A model generated the notes under the pieces. The model had not been told where the DNA came from, ran no database searches, and saw nothing but the letters and a program-made list of their open reading frames with translations. DNA of 64,000 bases from Diphasiastrum complanatum (lineage: Eukaryota > Streptophyta > Lycopodiopsida > Lycopodiales > Lycopodiaceae). Shown here in pieces: positions 21,915-30,629 of this stretch (the first letter of the stretch is position 1; each line of letters opens with the position of its first letter). Where the stretch lies: assembly GCA_029204225.1 (NCBI GenBank), contig CM055110.1, positions 48,591,024-48,655,023 on the forward strand, in the 5' to 3' direction. A program made the position numbers and the translations under genes.

Positions 21915-22571
21915 GTGCATAAGTTGCACAGCCAAAGATTTGCCTTGTAGTGATTTAGCCTTCTTTTAGCGTCGTATTTCACCTTGAATATCCATTTGCA
22001 TGGAATTAATTTTCGATCCTTTGGCAGCTCAGTGAGTGTCCATGTTTGATTCTCCATAAGAGAATCGAATTCGGTGTTCATTGCTACTTTCCACTCGTCA
22101 GCATCAGGAGTAGACATCACCTCAGCAACAGTGTTTGGTTCCTGCATGAAGTAGCAAGCCGGATAATTCATAAATCTGGATGGAGCTATTTGGACCTATT
22201 CGACCTTCTAGGTTGAACTTTGGTCCTCTGATGTGGGTTGACTCGTTGAGGTTTTGACTCATCTTCTGAGTCAGCATTGAGATTTTGCAATTGAATCTCT
22301 AGATTGGAATTGACTGGTTGCTCAATCCGCGAGTCGGAATTATCATCAGCTTTTCCTTTGTAGTCGAGGAACTGGGCTTCCACGAAAATGACATCTCTAC
22401 CGGTGAATGCCTTCTCGGTATCCAAATTGTAGAGCTTGTATACCTTGTGATTTTGGGAATAGCCGATGAAGATCATTTTCCTGCTCTTGTCATCTAGCTT
22501 TCTTCTTAGATCCTCAGGGATCTGAGCGAAAGCGATGCATCCAAACATTCGAATATGTTTGAGTGATGGTT
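21915..22571 (-). pseudogene. copia-4 inverted segment: integrase tail to RT start
   Basis: Two minus-strand frames (22186-22548 and 21905-22171) encode the conserved copia segment from FGCIAFA through the variable basic linker (VQPRRSNRSK) to the RT entry motif WKVAMNTEFDSL and KWIFKVKYDAKRRLNHYKANL. The next expected residues, VAKGF, are found on the opposite strand starting at about 22572. This shows a segment inversion, not an independent element. Confidence 0.85.
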
Positions 22572-23695
22572 CTAGTCGCCAAAGGCTTTTCCCAGATTCT
22601 AGATCTGGATTATTCAGAAACCTTTAGTCCAATCGTCAAAGATGCTTTGATCCGCCTACTCCTCTCCTTTGCAGCTGCAGTAGATGTCGAAGTTCATTAG
22701 ATGGATGTTCAGACTGCTTTCCTCAATGGAACCATCGAAGAAGAAAACTACATGACGCAGCCAGAGGGATACGAACTTAAGCAACAACACCTTGTATGCA
22801 AAATCCACAAGGTGCTCTATGGGCTGAAATAGTCACCCAGACCTTGGTTCCAGAAGATCAACACATTTCTAATAGAGGATGATTTCACTCCAAACTTAAC
22901 AGACTCGAATGTCTATTTCAAGTCTGTATCAGATTACTTCATCATCATCACTCGCTACGTAGATGATACACTCTTATTCAGTAATAATCTGAATCTGATG
23001 AAGGATACAAAATGCATGTTGGCCAAGAATACAAGATGACTGACATGGGTCCAGCCCACTATTGTCTCGGAATCCAAATTCAATGAGATCGACCCAACAG
23101 ACTGACCTTTATCAGTCAACAACGATATCTCAACAACGTGCTGGAAAAGTATAGAATGGCCAACTGCAAACCCAGTCACTTTCCGCTCGACCCTGGACTA
23201 AAACTATCAAAGGAACAGTCTCCTCAAACTGAGACAGAAAAGGAGGAGATGAAGTGCTACCCATTTCAATCCATCATTGGCTAACTAATGTATGCAATGA
23301 TCTACACACGACCAGACCTTGCATATTTGATCAGTAAACTCAGCCAGTTCTTGTCAAATCCAAGCATAGCTCATTGAAAAGCGCTAACAAAGGTCATGAA
23401 GTACATTCAAGCAACGACAACTCTCAAGATCTGCTATGGAGGCAGCCAAACTGCCAATATCCTTAAAGCCTACATAAATGCGGATTGGGCAGCAGATGTC
23501 GACACCAGAAAATCAACTTCTGGATTTGTATTTTTACACAACCAAGGCCCAATCTCATGGAACAGCCAAAAGCAGACCTCAGTTGCATTATCATCAACAG
23601 AATTCGAATACATAGCTGCCACAAATGCAATCAAAGAGACGATCTGGCTTAGGCAACTGCTTGTAGACCTCAATCTTGCACAACCATCATTTTAA
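22572..23695 (+). pseudogene. copia-4 RT and RNase H fragment
   Basis: RT begins LVAKGFSQILDLDYSETFSP, has the catalytic YVDD box as RYVDDTLLFS, and contains stops (YGLK then stop; MLAKNTR then stop). RNase H is open from 23396 to 23695, including DADW-type (NADWAADVD) and SSTEFEYIA motifs. The frame ends at 23695, shortly before the gypsy array. Confidence 0.85.
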
Positions 23696-23698
23696 GGC

Positions 23699-23931
23699 AC
23701 TTTCACCTTTTTCGCTTTTTGCTGACCGACTTCGCCACTGGATGAGTAACCCTAAAATAGCTGGACAAACAAATATCCCAAAGGCGGTTGATGGTTACCA
23801 ACTTTTGTACATATGCAAAGACTAGCATAAATTGCCTTAAAGTCTTGTAAGATATTTCTCTCTCTTGTAAATCTCTATATTAGCTAAATCAAGCTATGTA
23901 AACCCCACACATGTGAATTCTGAAAATTTTG
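23699..23931. other. copia-4 3' noncoding remnant
   Basis: Non-coding sequence between the RNase H stop and the first gypsy copy. It contains CTCTCTCTTGTAAATCTC and CACACATGTGAATTC. It may be the start of a truncated 3' LTR, but no partner was found. Confidence 0.35.
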
Positions 23932-24417
23932 TCAACTCTGAGATCTGACTGGCCCTTTTGCTGCCTCTTTTCTCTGATACTCATGTAATTGCCTGGCTAG
24001 TGTAGTTGTGGTAGTTTCAGTTGCAACTAGTTCCACTTTAGTGTTGGCTATGATTTTTTCTTGTCTTTTGTACTCCTCCCTATGGCTTATATGGCTTCTG
24101 TCACTAGTCTCATTGAGTTCAGTGTACTTCCATTTCCAAGAGTCTTGCTCCTTATTAGCACTGCTCAACTCATTGGTAGCTCTGATTCAGAGGTCTTTCT
24201 GTTTCTTTAATTCATCTCTCAGGCTCTGGATTTCTAGGTCGGTCTTTTGTCTTTCTTTTAGTATGAATCTTGTCAGTTGTTTATGGCGTTGGTCGGGTTG
24301 GTCATTGTTCCGTGTCTTTCTCGTATCGATGTCAACAAGGTGTTCCATCATCTGTGGTTTAGCATTTATACACATATGATGATTATGCATTTGTTGAATT
24401 CTCATTTGACTGGACAC
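23932..24417 (-). pseudogene. gypsy C coiled-coil accessory ORF, split
   Basis: Two frames match the intact 150-codon ORF at 26553-27005, but a stop between KKQKDL and the continuation splits them. The heptad-rich middle (FILKERQKTDLEIQSLRDEL) and TETTTTTLARQLHEYQ tail are conserved. For its role see the copy D entry. Confidence 0.7.
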
Positions 24418-25256
24418 TTGACAATTTTACACCCGTTTCCATATATGCATTCATGTTCTTTCTTAGCAGGTGTATTCATGATTAGGTCATACACAATAAT
24501 TTCATATAGAAAGGAGATATTTTTGGGATTTCTTTTTTTCCAATTTTCATGCTTATATACAAGGACACTAATAACCACATCAAATTCCTTAGAGTTCCCA
24601 AGTCTTCAAGATGCCTCTAGTTCCTCCAAAGCGATGCTTAACAAAGTGTATAGGAAAAAATTCATAGTAGAATGTTGTATCAATAGTATGTACCCTCTTT
24701 TTGGTCTTTTTTTTTTAGCATGCAATCGTCTCGTTGGGGGTACATATCCTTAAGTCAACTGCTTACTCCAATTTAGTCTTCCAAAAAATTTAGTTATCAA
24801 TGGTCTCAATTGTCTCGGCACACTTCTCTTTGCGGGACTATACTACACATACACAGTTTTTGTCCCAGATCCTGTTGTGGCTATTTCATCTAGGACACGT
24901 TCGTCCATAATATTTATGTCCATGAATGGACTCCCTATTTCATAATGAGACCTACAACCTTCTTCATATTCACAATCTACGTTTATTTTTTGGATCAGTT
25001 TTTGCTCATATAGAAATTTTTAAAAGGAAAGCTCATCGTCGCTATCCCATTCCCAAAGTTGCTTGGAGTCAACTACATAGTCTAAGAAGGTGTCATCCCA
25101 TATAAAGCTATACACGTTGGAATTTATGGTCTCAGAGAGTGGTTGATTCAACTGCTGTTCCCAAATTCTGAGGTCCATACTTTGGTAGAAAATTCAGATG
25201 TTCTGCAAAAGAAAAGAAAATTTTGGTATTATACCTTGTACATGGTACGACTCTAT

Positions 25257-25493
25257 TTACACATAATATGGCTTAATTTTGTAAATGTTTACACGAGTCT
25301 TGAATATGCCACCTCCTATTTCAGCTAGCTTAGCTGTGTTGTTGTTGTTGTACAACATTTTTATTACATATGGTCCAGTCCAATGCATACCAAATTTTTG
25401 AGGCATTAGCTCATTCCTAGTGTCATAATACAAGACAAGTTGTCCTTGGCTAACCTTGTAATTTGGGATTTTTCTATCAAGCATTGTTTTCAT
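25257..25493 (-). pseudogene. gypsy C integrase C-terminal fragment
   Basis: QLVLYYDTRNELMPQKFGMHW then GPYVIKMLY is the GPY/F-type integrase C-terminal module. It is open from an internal ATG to a stop after YKIKPYYV. Confidence 0.75.
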
Positions 25494-25767
25494 GATTTTT
25501 TTAATGGGTCTCTTGATAAACTAAGGAGGTCAATCATTGCTCCGTCCAACTCTTGTAAGACATGGACACATTGTTGGATGGACTTTTGCCTGCCTAGATT
25601 GTGGGACATAGCTAGTCTTAACGATGGTAGTTCTATTTCAATAGGCAGGACACATTCTTGTCCATAGACCAGGAAGAAAGGAGTGCGATTCGTACTAGTT
25701 TTTTAGGTTACATTGTAAGCTCACAAAGCAGCATATAATCTCTTATCCCAGTCCCTCTTGTTTTCGG

Positions 25768-26007
25768 CTATTGTTTTCCGTAATTGGACATCAGCTGCTT
25801 GTTTATACTTTCGGCTTGGCCATTCGCTTGAGGGTGGTAAGGTGTACTTTTTCGATGTTTAATCAGTAATTGTTTCGTCAGACTCTCTATAATTTTGTTC
25901 AGAAAGTGGGTTCCTCGATCTGAAATTAGTTCTCTAGGAGCTCCAAATCTACCAATGACTTGCTCTAGCAGGAGTTGTGCCATTTCTTTGGCATTCCCTT
26001 TAGGCAC
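25768..26007 (-). pseudogene. gypsy C integrase core fragment
   Basis: Carries the second catalytic Asp in LISDRGTHF and the Glu in NGQAES, with GAPRELISD typical of Ty3-gypsy integrases. The first catalytic Asp lies in a broken upstream portion. Confidence 0.8.
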
Positions 26008-26266
26008 TGCCTTTGCTTCAGCCCACTTAGTAAAGTACTTTGTAAATATAGTGTTTCCAAGATGAAGATGCTGGGTGAATTGGATCTATAAAGACGATCC
26101 TCCATTTTTCGAATGGTATTTGAACTTGGATAGGAATGAGGGACTTAGTCCAATTTACCCTGGTCTCTACTCGTTGGAAAATGTCACAAGCTTTAGCATG
26201 AGCATGTGCATCCTTAAATAATGTTGGCCACCAATATTCTGCTCTTAAGATTTTCTGACCTGTTAG

Positions 26267-26509
26267 TTAACCAGCAAAGTGTCCTCCACAGGCAGAATTG
26301 TGACATTCCTCTAGGATGAAACTTATCTCTTCAGGGGTCACACATCGTCTATAAATTCCTTCTACTCCTCTTTGATATATGATTCCATTTATGAATGCGA
26401 AATTTAAGGCTTGTGTCCGTAGCTTCCGCTTCTCTTGAGGGGTCATTGTGTCTGGTGTTTTTAAAGTAGATAGATAGCTAGCTAAATTAGCATACCATTC
26501 TGTGATCAT
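26267..26509 (-). pseudogene. gypsy C RNase H/integrase junction fragment
   Basis: Encodes the tail of RNase H (ITEWYANLASYLSTLKTPDT) and the first half of the integrase zinc-binding domain (CVTPEEISFILEECHNSACGGHFAG). It ends at a stop where other copies continue with QLTGQKILRAGYWWP. Confidence 0.75.
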
Positions 26510-26552
26510 GGTAATGTCTATTCGTAATAGGTCATGTAAATGATCATTTACT

Positions 26553-27005
26553 CTAAGGTCTTACTGGCCCTTTTGTTGCCTCTTGTCTTTGATACTCATG
26601 TAACTGCCTGGCTAGTGTAGTTGTGGTAGTTTCAGTTGCAACTAGTTCCACTTTAGTGTTGGCTATGATTTTATCTTGTCTTTTATACTCCTCCCTATGG
26701 CTTATATGGCTTCTGTCACTAGTCTCCTTGAGTTTAGTGTACTTCCATTTCCAAGAGTCTCGCTCCTTATTGGCACTGCTCAACTCATTAGTAGCTCTGA
26801 TTCGGAGGTCTTTCTGTTTCTTTAATTCATCTCTTAGGCTTTGGATTTCCAGGTCGGTCTTTTGTCTTTCTTTTAGTATGAATCTTGTCAGTTGTTTATG
26901 GCGTTGGTCGGGTTGATCACTGTTTTGTGTCTTTCTCGTATCGATGTCAGCAAGGTAATCCATCATCTGTGGTTTAGCATTTATATACATATGATGATTA
27001 TGCAT
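26553..27005 (-). CDS. gypsy accessory ORF, coiled-coil protein
   Basis: A 150-codon open frame downstream of integrase. A His/Met-rich start (MHNHHMYINAKPQMM) is followed by KTQNSDQPDQRHKQLTRFI and a long charged, heptad-like stretch (residues about 45-95: KERQKTDLEIQSLRDELKKQ, NELSSANKERDSWKWKYTKL), then SHISHREEYKRQDK and a Thr-rich TETTTTTLARQLHEYQ tail. It has no CCHC knuckle and is not Gag-like. A frameshifted second copy exists in gypsy C. Extra ORFs between integrase and the 3' LTR are known in some plant Tat-lineage gypsy elements, but I do not recognise this protein. An oligomerising, RNA- or protein-binding role is only a guess from the coiled coil. Confidence 0.55.
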   Translation of the reverse strand: MHNHHMYINAKPQMMDYLADIDTRKTQNSDQPDQRHKQLTRFILKERQKTDLEIQSLRDELKKQKDLRIRATNELSSANKERDSWKWKYTKLKETSDRSHISHREEYKRQDKIIANTKVELVATETTTTTLARQLHEYQRQEATKGPVRP

Positions 27006-27423
27006 TTAACACTTGACAATGTTACACCCGTTTCCATATATGCATTCAGGTTCTTTCTTAGCAGGTGTATTCATGATTAGGTCGTACACATTAATTTCAT
27101 ATGGAAAGGAGATATTTTTTGGATTTCTTATATTTTTTTTTTCCGATTTTTGTGCTTATGTACAAGCATACTAATAACCACATCAAATTCCTTAAGAGTT
27201 CCCAAGTCTTCAAGATGCCTCTAGTTCCTCCAAAGCGATGCTTAGCAAAGTGTATAGAAAAAAATTCATAGTAGAATGTTGTATCAACAGTATGTACCCT
27301 CTTTTTGGTCTTTTTTTTTCAGAGATTGTTAGCATGCAATCGTCTCGTTGGGGGTACATATCCTCAAGTCAACTACTTACTCCAGTTTAGTCCTCCAAAA
27401 AATTTAGTTATCAATGGTCTCAG

Positions 27424-27792
27424 TCATCTCGGCACACTTCTCTTTGCGAGACTATAGTACATATACACAGTTTTTGTCCCAGGTACTGTTGTGGCTATTT
27501 CATCTAGGACACATTCGTCCATAATATTTATGTCCATGAATGGACTCCCTATTTCATAATGAGACCTACAACCTTCTTCATATTCACATTCTACGTTTAT
27601 TTTTTGGATCAATTTTAGCTCATATAGAAATTTTAAAAAGGAAAGCTCATCGTCGTTATCCCATTCCCAAAGTTGCTTGGAGTCAACTACATAGTCTAAG
27701 AAGGTGTCATCCCATATAAAGCTATACACGTTGGAATTTATGTTCTTAGAGAGTGGTTGATTCAAATCCTGTTCCCAAGTTCTGAGGTCCAT
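27424..27792 (-). CDS. gypsy accessory ORF, acidic Trp-rich protein
   Basis: A 122-codon open frame between integrase and the coiled-coil ORF, starting MDLRTWEQDLNQPLS. It has an acidic centre (FIWDDTFLDYVVDSKQLWEW, DNDDELSFLKFLYE) and a Cys/His-containing segment (VECEYEEGCRSHYE, GSPFMDINIMDECVLDE). Related sequence occurs at the same place in copies C (about 25140-24840), A (50623-50330, open 97 codons) and B (about 55760-55426). Most differences between D and A are substitutions that keep the frame, which suggests it was a real protein-coding part of the element. No known domain is recognised. Confidence 0.55.
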   Translation of the reverse strand: MDLRTWEQDLNQPLSKNINSNVYSFIWDDTFLDYVVDSKQLWEWDNDDELSFLKFLYELKLIQKINVECEYEEGCRSHYEIGSPFMDINIMDECVLDEIATTVPGTKTVYMYYSLAKRSVPR

Positions 27793-27870
27793 ACTTTGGT
27801 AGAAAATTCAGATGTTCTGCAAAAGAAAAGAAAATTTTGGTATTATACCCTGTACATGGTACGACTCTAT

Positions 27871-28104
27871 TTACACATAATATGGCTTAATTTTGTAAAT
27901 GTTTACACGAGTCTTGAATATGCCACCTCCTATTTCAGCTAACTTAGCTTTGTTGTTGTTGTACAACATTTTTATTACATATGGTCCAGTCCAATGCATA
28001 CCAAATTTTTGAGGCATTAGCTCGTTCCTAGTGTCATAATACAAGACAAGTTGTCCTTGGCTAACCTTGTAATTCGGGATTTTTCTATCAAGCATTGATT
28101 TCAT
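27871..28104 (-). pseudogene. gypsy D integrase C-terminal fragment
   Basis: Open 77-codon frame with QLVLYYDTRNELMPQKFG and GPYVIKMLYNN, nearly the same as in copy C. Confidence 0.75.
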
Positions 28105-28378
28105 GATTTTTTTAATGGGTCTCTTGATAAACTAAGGAGGTCAATCATTGCTCCGTCCAACTCTTGTAAGACATGGACACGTTGTTGGATGGACTTTTGC
28201 CTGCCTAGATTGTGGGACATAGCTAGTCTTAACGATGGTAGTTCTATTTCAATAGGCAGGACACATTCTTGTCCATAGACCAGAAAGAAAGGAGTGCGAT
28301 TCGTACTAGTTTTGTAGGTTACATTGTAAGCTCACAAAGCAGCATATAATCTCTTATCCCAGTCCCTCTTGTTTTCGG

Positions 28379-28594
28379 CTACTGTTTTCCATAATTGGAC
28401 ATCAGCTGCTTGTTTGTACTGTCGACTTGGCCGTTCGCTTGAGGGTGGTAAGGTGTACTTTTTCGATGTTTAATCAGTAATTGTTTCGTCAGACTCTCTA
28501 TAATTTTGTTCTGAAAGTGGGTTCCTCGATCTGAAATTAGTAATCTAGGAGCTCCAAATCTACCAATGACTTCCTCTAACAAGAATCGTGCCAT
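28379..28594 (-). pseudogene. gypsy D integrase core fragment, broken by copia-2
   Basis: Begins right at the copia-2 insertion point. Contains GAPRLLISDRGTHFQ and YHPQANGQVDST. The usual catalytic Glu in NGQAE reads Asp here. The upstream half of the same domain lies 20 kb away, beyond 49007. Confidence 0.78.
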
Positions 28595-28599
28595 TGCTA

Positions 28600-29423
28600 T
28601 GAGAAATTGGCAAAAATCTAGCTTGGTATTTTTTATGATAGAAGTTTGTAAGTGAATCTCACATGTGTGGAGGATGTTCCCACGTGTGGAGAATTGTAAA
28701 GTAAATCAAAATGTTTGATATAGGGGTCTCATAGAATTTCGTAGTCAAGCATTTAGGTGTACGATGTTGATAGGGTCAAATTTGGCATAGATGGCAAATT
28801 ATCCATTTCCACTTGTAATGCCACTATTGAGCCAAAATAGAGTAGGAGGCCAAACTCATACCAATTAGAGTGTAGACAAGTGTAATGCTTTTGTTTGATG
28901 AAGTTTAAGAGGTCCAATAGGATTTAGAGGTGGAACCATGAGTGGTCCAATAGAATTTGAGATTTGCTCTAAAATGGTCCAATAGAATTTAGAGGTGCAT
29001 GGATCAATGGTCCAATAGGATTAAGATGTGGCAAAAGTGTGGTCCAATCATGATTGAGTATCGTGGTAACTCATGGACCTATTAGTATCATTGTACTTCT
29101 CATTTTGGATCTAATTGATTTGGTGATTGTGTGGATTTTGAGTGTCATTGAATTTCTAGCTTTCTCTCTCTACCCAAGAGCTCATGATGGTTTTTCTCTC
29201 TCTACCCGAGGAGAGCAACTTTTTTTTACTTAGAATAATTTTTTAATACTCCCCACACGTGTGAGTGAGAGTTGGAAGTGATTGAATGCATGTAGTAGTG
29301 TGTTTTTGCCATAGGATCTAAGATTGATCTTGAATCTCAATCTAGTCTTGATCTTGATGCATCTACACACCTTAGGAGATCACAAGTACATGTTGTGGAC
29401 AATCCACACATGTGAAATCAACA
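28600..29423 (+). repeat. copia-2 5' LTR with five CCAAT-bearing 32-33 bp repeats
   Basis: 824 bp, ending CA directly before the tRNA-Met PBS. GGTCCAATAG or a close form recurs at 28911, 28944, 28976, 29009 and 29041, a regular 32-33 bp spacing. Near-palindromes related to CACACGTGTG occur near 28659, 28680, 29256 and 29405. Both features could act as promoter elements. The left boundary could be a few bases earlier (TGCTATGAGAA), so the target duplication is not clear. Confidence 0.85.
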
Positions 29424-29435
29424 TGGTATCAGAGC
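29424..29435 (+). promoter_or_regulatory. copia-2 primer-binding site, initiator tRNA-Met
   Basis: TGGTATCAGAGC directly abuts the LTR end. It is complementary to the 3' end of plant initiator tRNA-Met, the usual copia primer. Confidence 0.92.
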
Positions 29436-30115
29436 CTACCTAAGGTTACCATGCATTTTGATCCATTTGAGTGAAAACTATTTATCAATCTTGAGCTAGA
29501 AATTGTCAAGATCCATTTTCCTATCTATCTTGTCCAATTCTGAATCAAAAGAGATCAATAGGGCATTGACTGGGTCTGACCTGGTACTGTACGAAATCAG
29601 GTGCTCAGACACGTGTGAGGAACATCCAATTTCAGTTTGGGAGTTATCTTTCATGTTTGATCCAAAAATCTTGCTAGATAGCTTGTTTTGAAGCTATTTT
29701 TGTTAGTTTCTAATGCAATCAGCTTCATTCCATTTGGTTGTGCCAATCAAAAGTTATAAGCTGTTGAAGAGGGTTAGGTAGGGCACCTAGACCTGGGTGG
29801 ACACATTTAATTTGGTCAAGAGATTGCTTGGTTGATCCAAAATCACAGTTGTATGCTTACCAATCTCATCTATATGTGATCTAGGCATTGTTTTGAGATC
29901 TTAGACATTTTGTTTCATGCAATATCATTGTATTTGAGTCAAATTTGATTTCTTAGTGTATTTCACACGTGCTAAGAGTGTTTGATCCTAACTTTGCCCA
30001 TACTCCATCATTTGATGTGAAGTAGATCTAGTTTTGGAGAGATTGAGATAGCTAGTGAGAATCATCTCACAGTTTGTTGCAAGATCTTGCATAGGAGATG
30101 GTAGCACACCATTAT

Positions 30116-30629
30116 TGGATCCTATAGTGAGAGAGAAGCAACATTTTTTGTTCATAACTTTTATTTATCTCCACTTTACATGATTTCAATGAGTTCATAC
30201 TTGTTGCAACCAAGTGAGAGATTGTCTACTTCCAATTATTCAATATGGAAGTTGAGGATGGAGTCCATCTTGATACTCCAAGATGTGAGGGACATTGTAC
30301 TTGGGATTGATGAGGAGCCTCAAGTCCTTCAAGAAGTATAAAAATACAAGAAGAGAGCTAGGATGGCTCTCCTGGATCCTATAGTGAGAGAGAAGCAACA
30401 TTTTTTGTTCATAACTTTTATTTATCTCCACTTTACATGATTTCAATGAGTTCATACTTGTTGCAACCAAGTGAGAGATTGTCTACTTCCAATTATTCAA
30501 TATGGAAGTTGAGGATGGAGTCCATCTTGATACTCCAAGATGTGATGGACATTGTACTTGGGATTGATGAGGACCCTCAAGTCCTTCAAGAAGTACAAAA
30601 ATACAAGAAGAGAGCTAGGATGGCTCTCC
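30116..30629 (+). repeat. 257-bp tandem duplication across the copia-2 gag start
   Basis: Copy 1 (30116-30372) and copy 2 (30373-30629) both start TGGATCCTATAG and end GGATGGCTCTCC. They are nearly identical. Both contain the gag ATG (30180 and 30437). In copy 1 the codon after CTTCAAGAAGTA becomes a stop (TATAAAA against TACAAAA in copy 2), so only the second ATG opens the long frame. Confidence 0.93.

Larger units (their letters stand above)
21343..23698 (+). mobile_element. copia-4: decayed Ty1-copia pol with an internal inversion
   Basis: Three blocks make up one decayed copia pol. Plus-strand 21343-21905 has the pre-integrase motif WHFKLGHLNYKS and the integrase core (LVHNDICGP, FLTIIDDFSRR, LRTDGG, then SPNGVVEWKNQT in another frame). 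Minus-strand about 21915-22571 encodes integrase C-terminal and early RT sequence (MFGCIAFAQIPEDL, FIGYSQNHKVYKLYN, PCKWIFKVKYDAKRRLNHYKA). Plus-strand 22572-23695 resumes with LVAKGFSQI, YSETFSPIVKDALIRLL, DVQTAFLNGTIEEE, RYVDDTLLFS and an RNase H domain (AYINADWAADVDTRKSTSGF, LSSTEFEYIAATNA). The inverted block carries exactly the piece missing between the two plus blocks. There are multiple stops and frameshifts, and no LTRs were recognised. Confidence 0.88.
23932..26545 (-). mobile_element. gypsy copy C, truncated
   Basis: Minus-strand order: integrase zinc-binding region (26509-26267: FILEECHNSACGGHFAG), integrase core (26007-25768: LISDRGTHF, then YHPQANGQAES), integrase C-terminus (25493-25257: KVSQGQLVLYYDTRNELMPQKFG), broken accessory ORF (about 25140-24840), and the coiled-coil ORF split in two (24417-24187 and 24168-23932). 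The RT and RNase H part is missing: the copy stops at about 26545, where copy D begins. No LTR is visible at either end. Confidence 0.8.
26546..28599 (-). mobile_element. gypsy copy D, left part
   Basis: Minus-strand pol tail of the same family, interrupted at 28599/28600 by copia-2 and continuing at 49007-49861. The left part contains the integrase core (28594-28379, with LISDRGTHF and NGQVDST, where the catalytic Glu position reads Asp), the GPY-type C-terminus (28104-27871), a complete accessory ORF (27792-27424) and a complete coiled-coil ORF (27005-26553). Confidence 0.82.
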
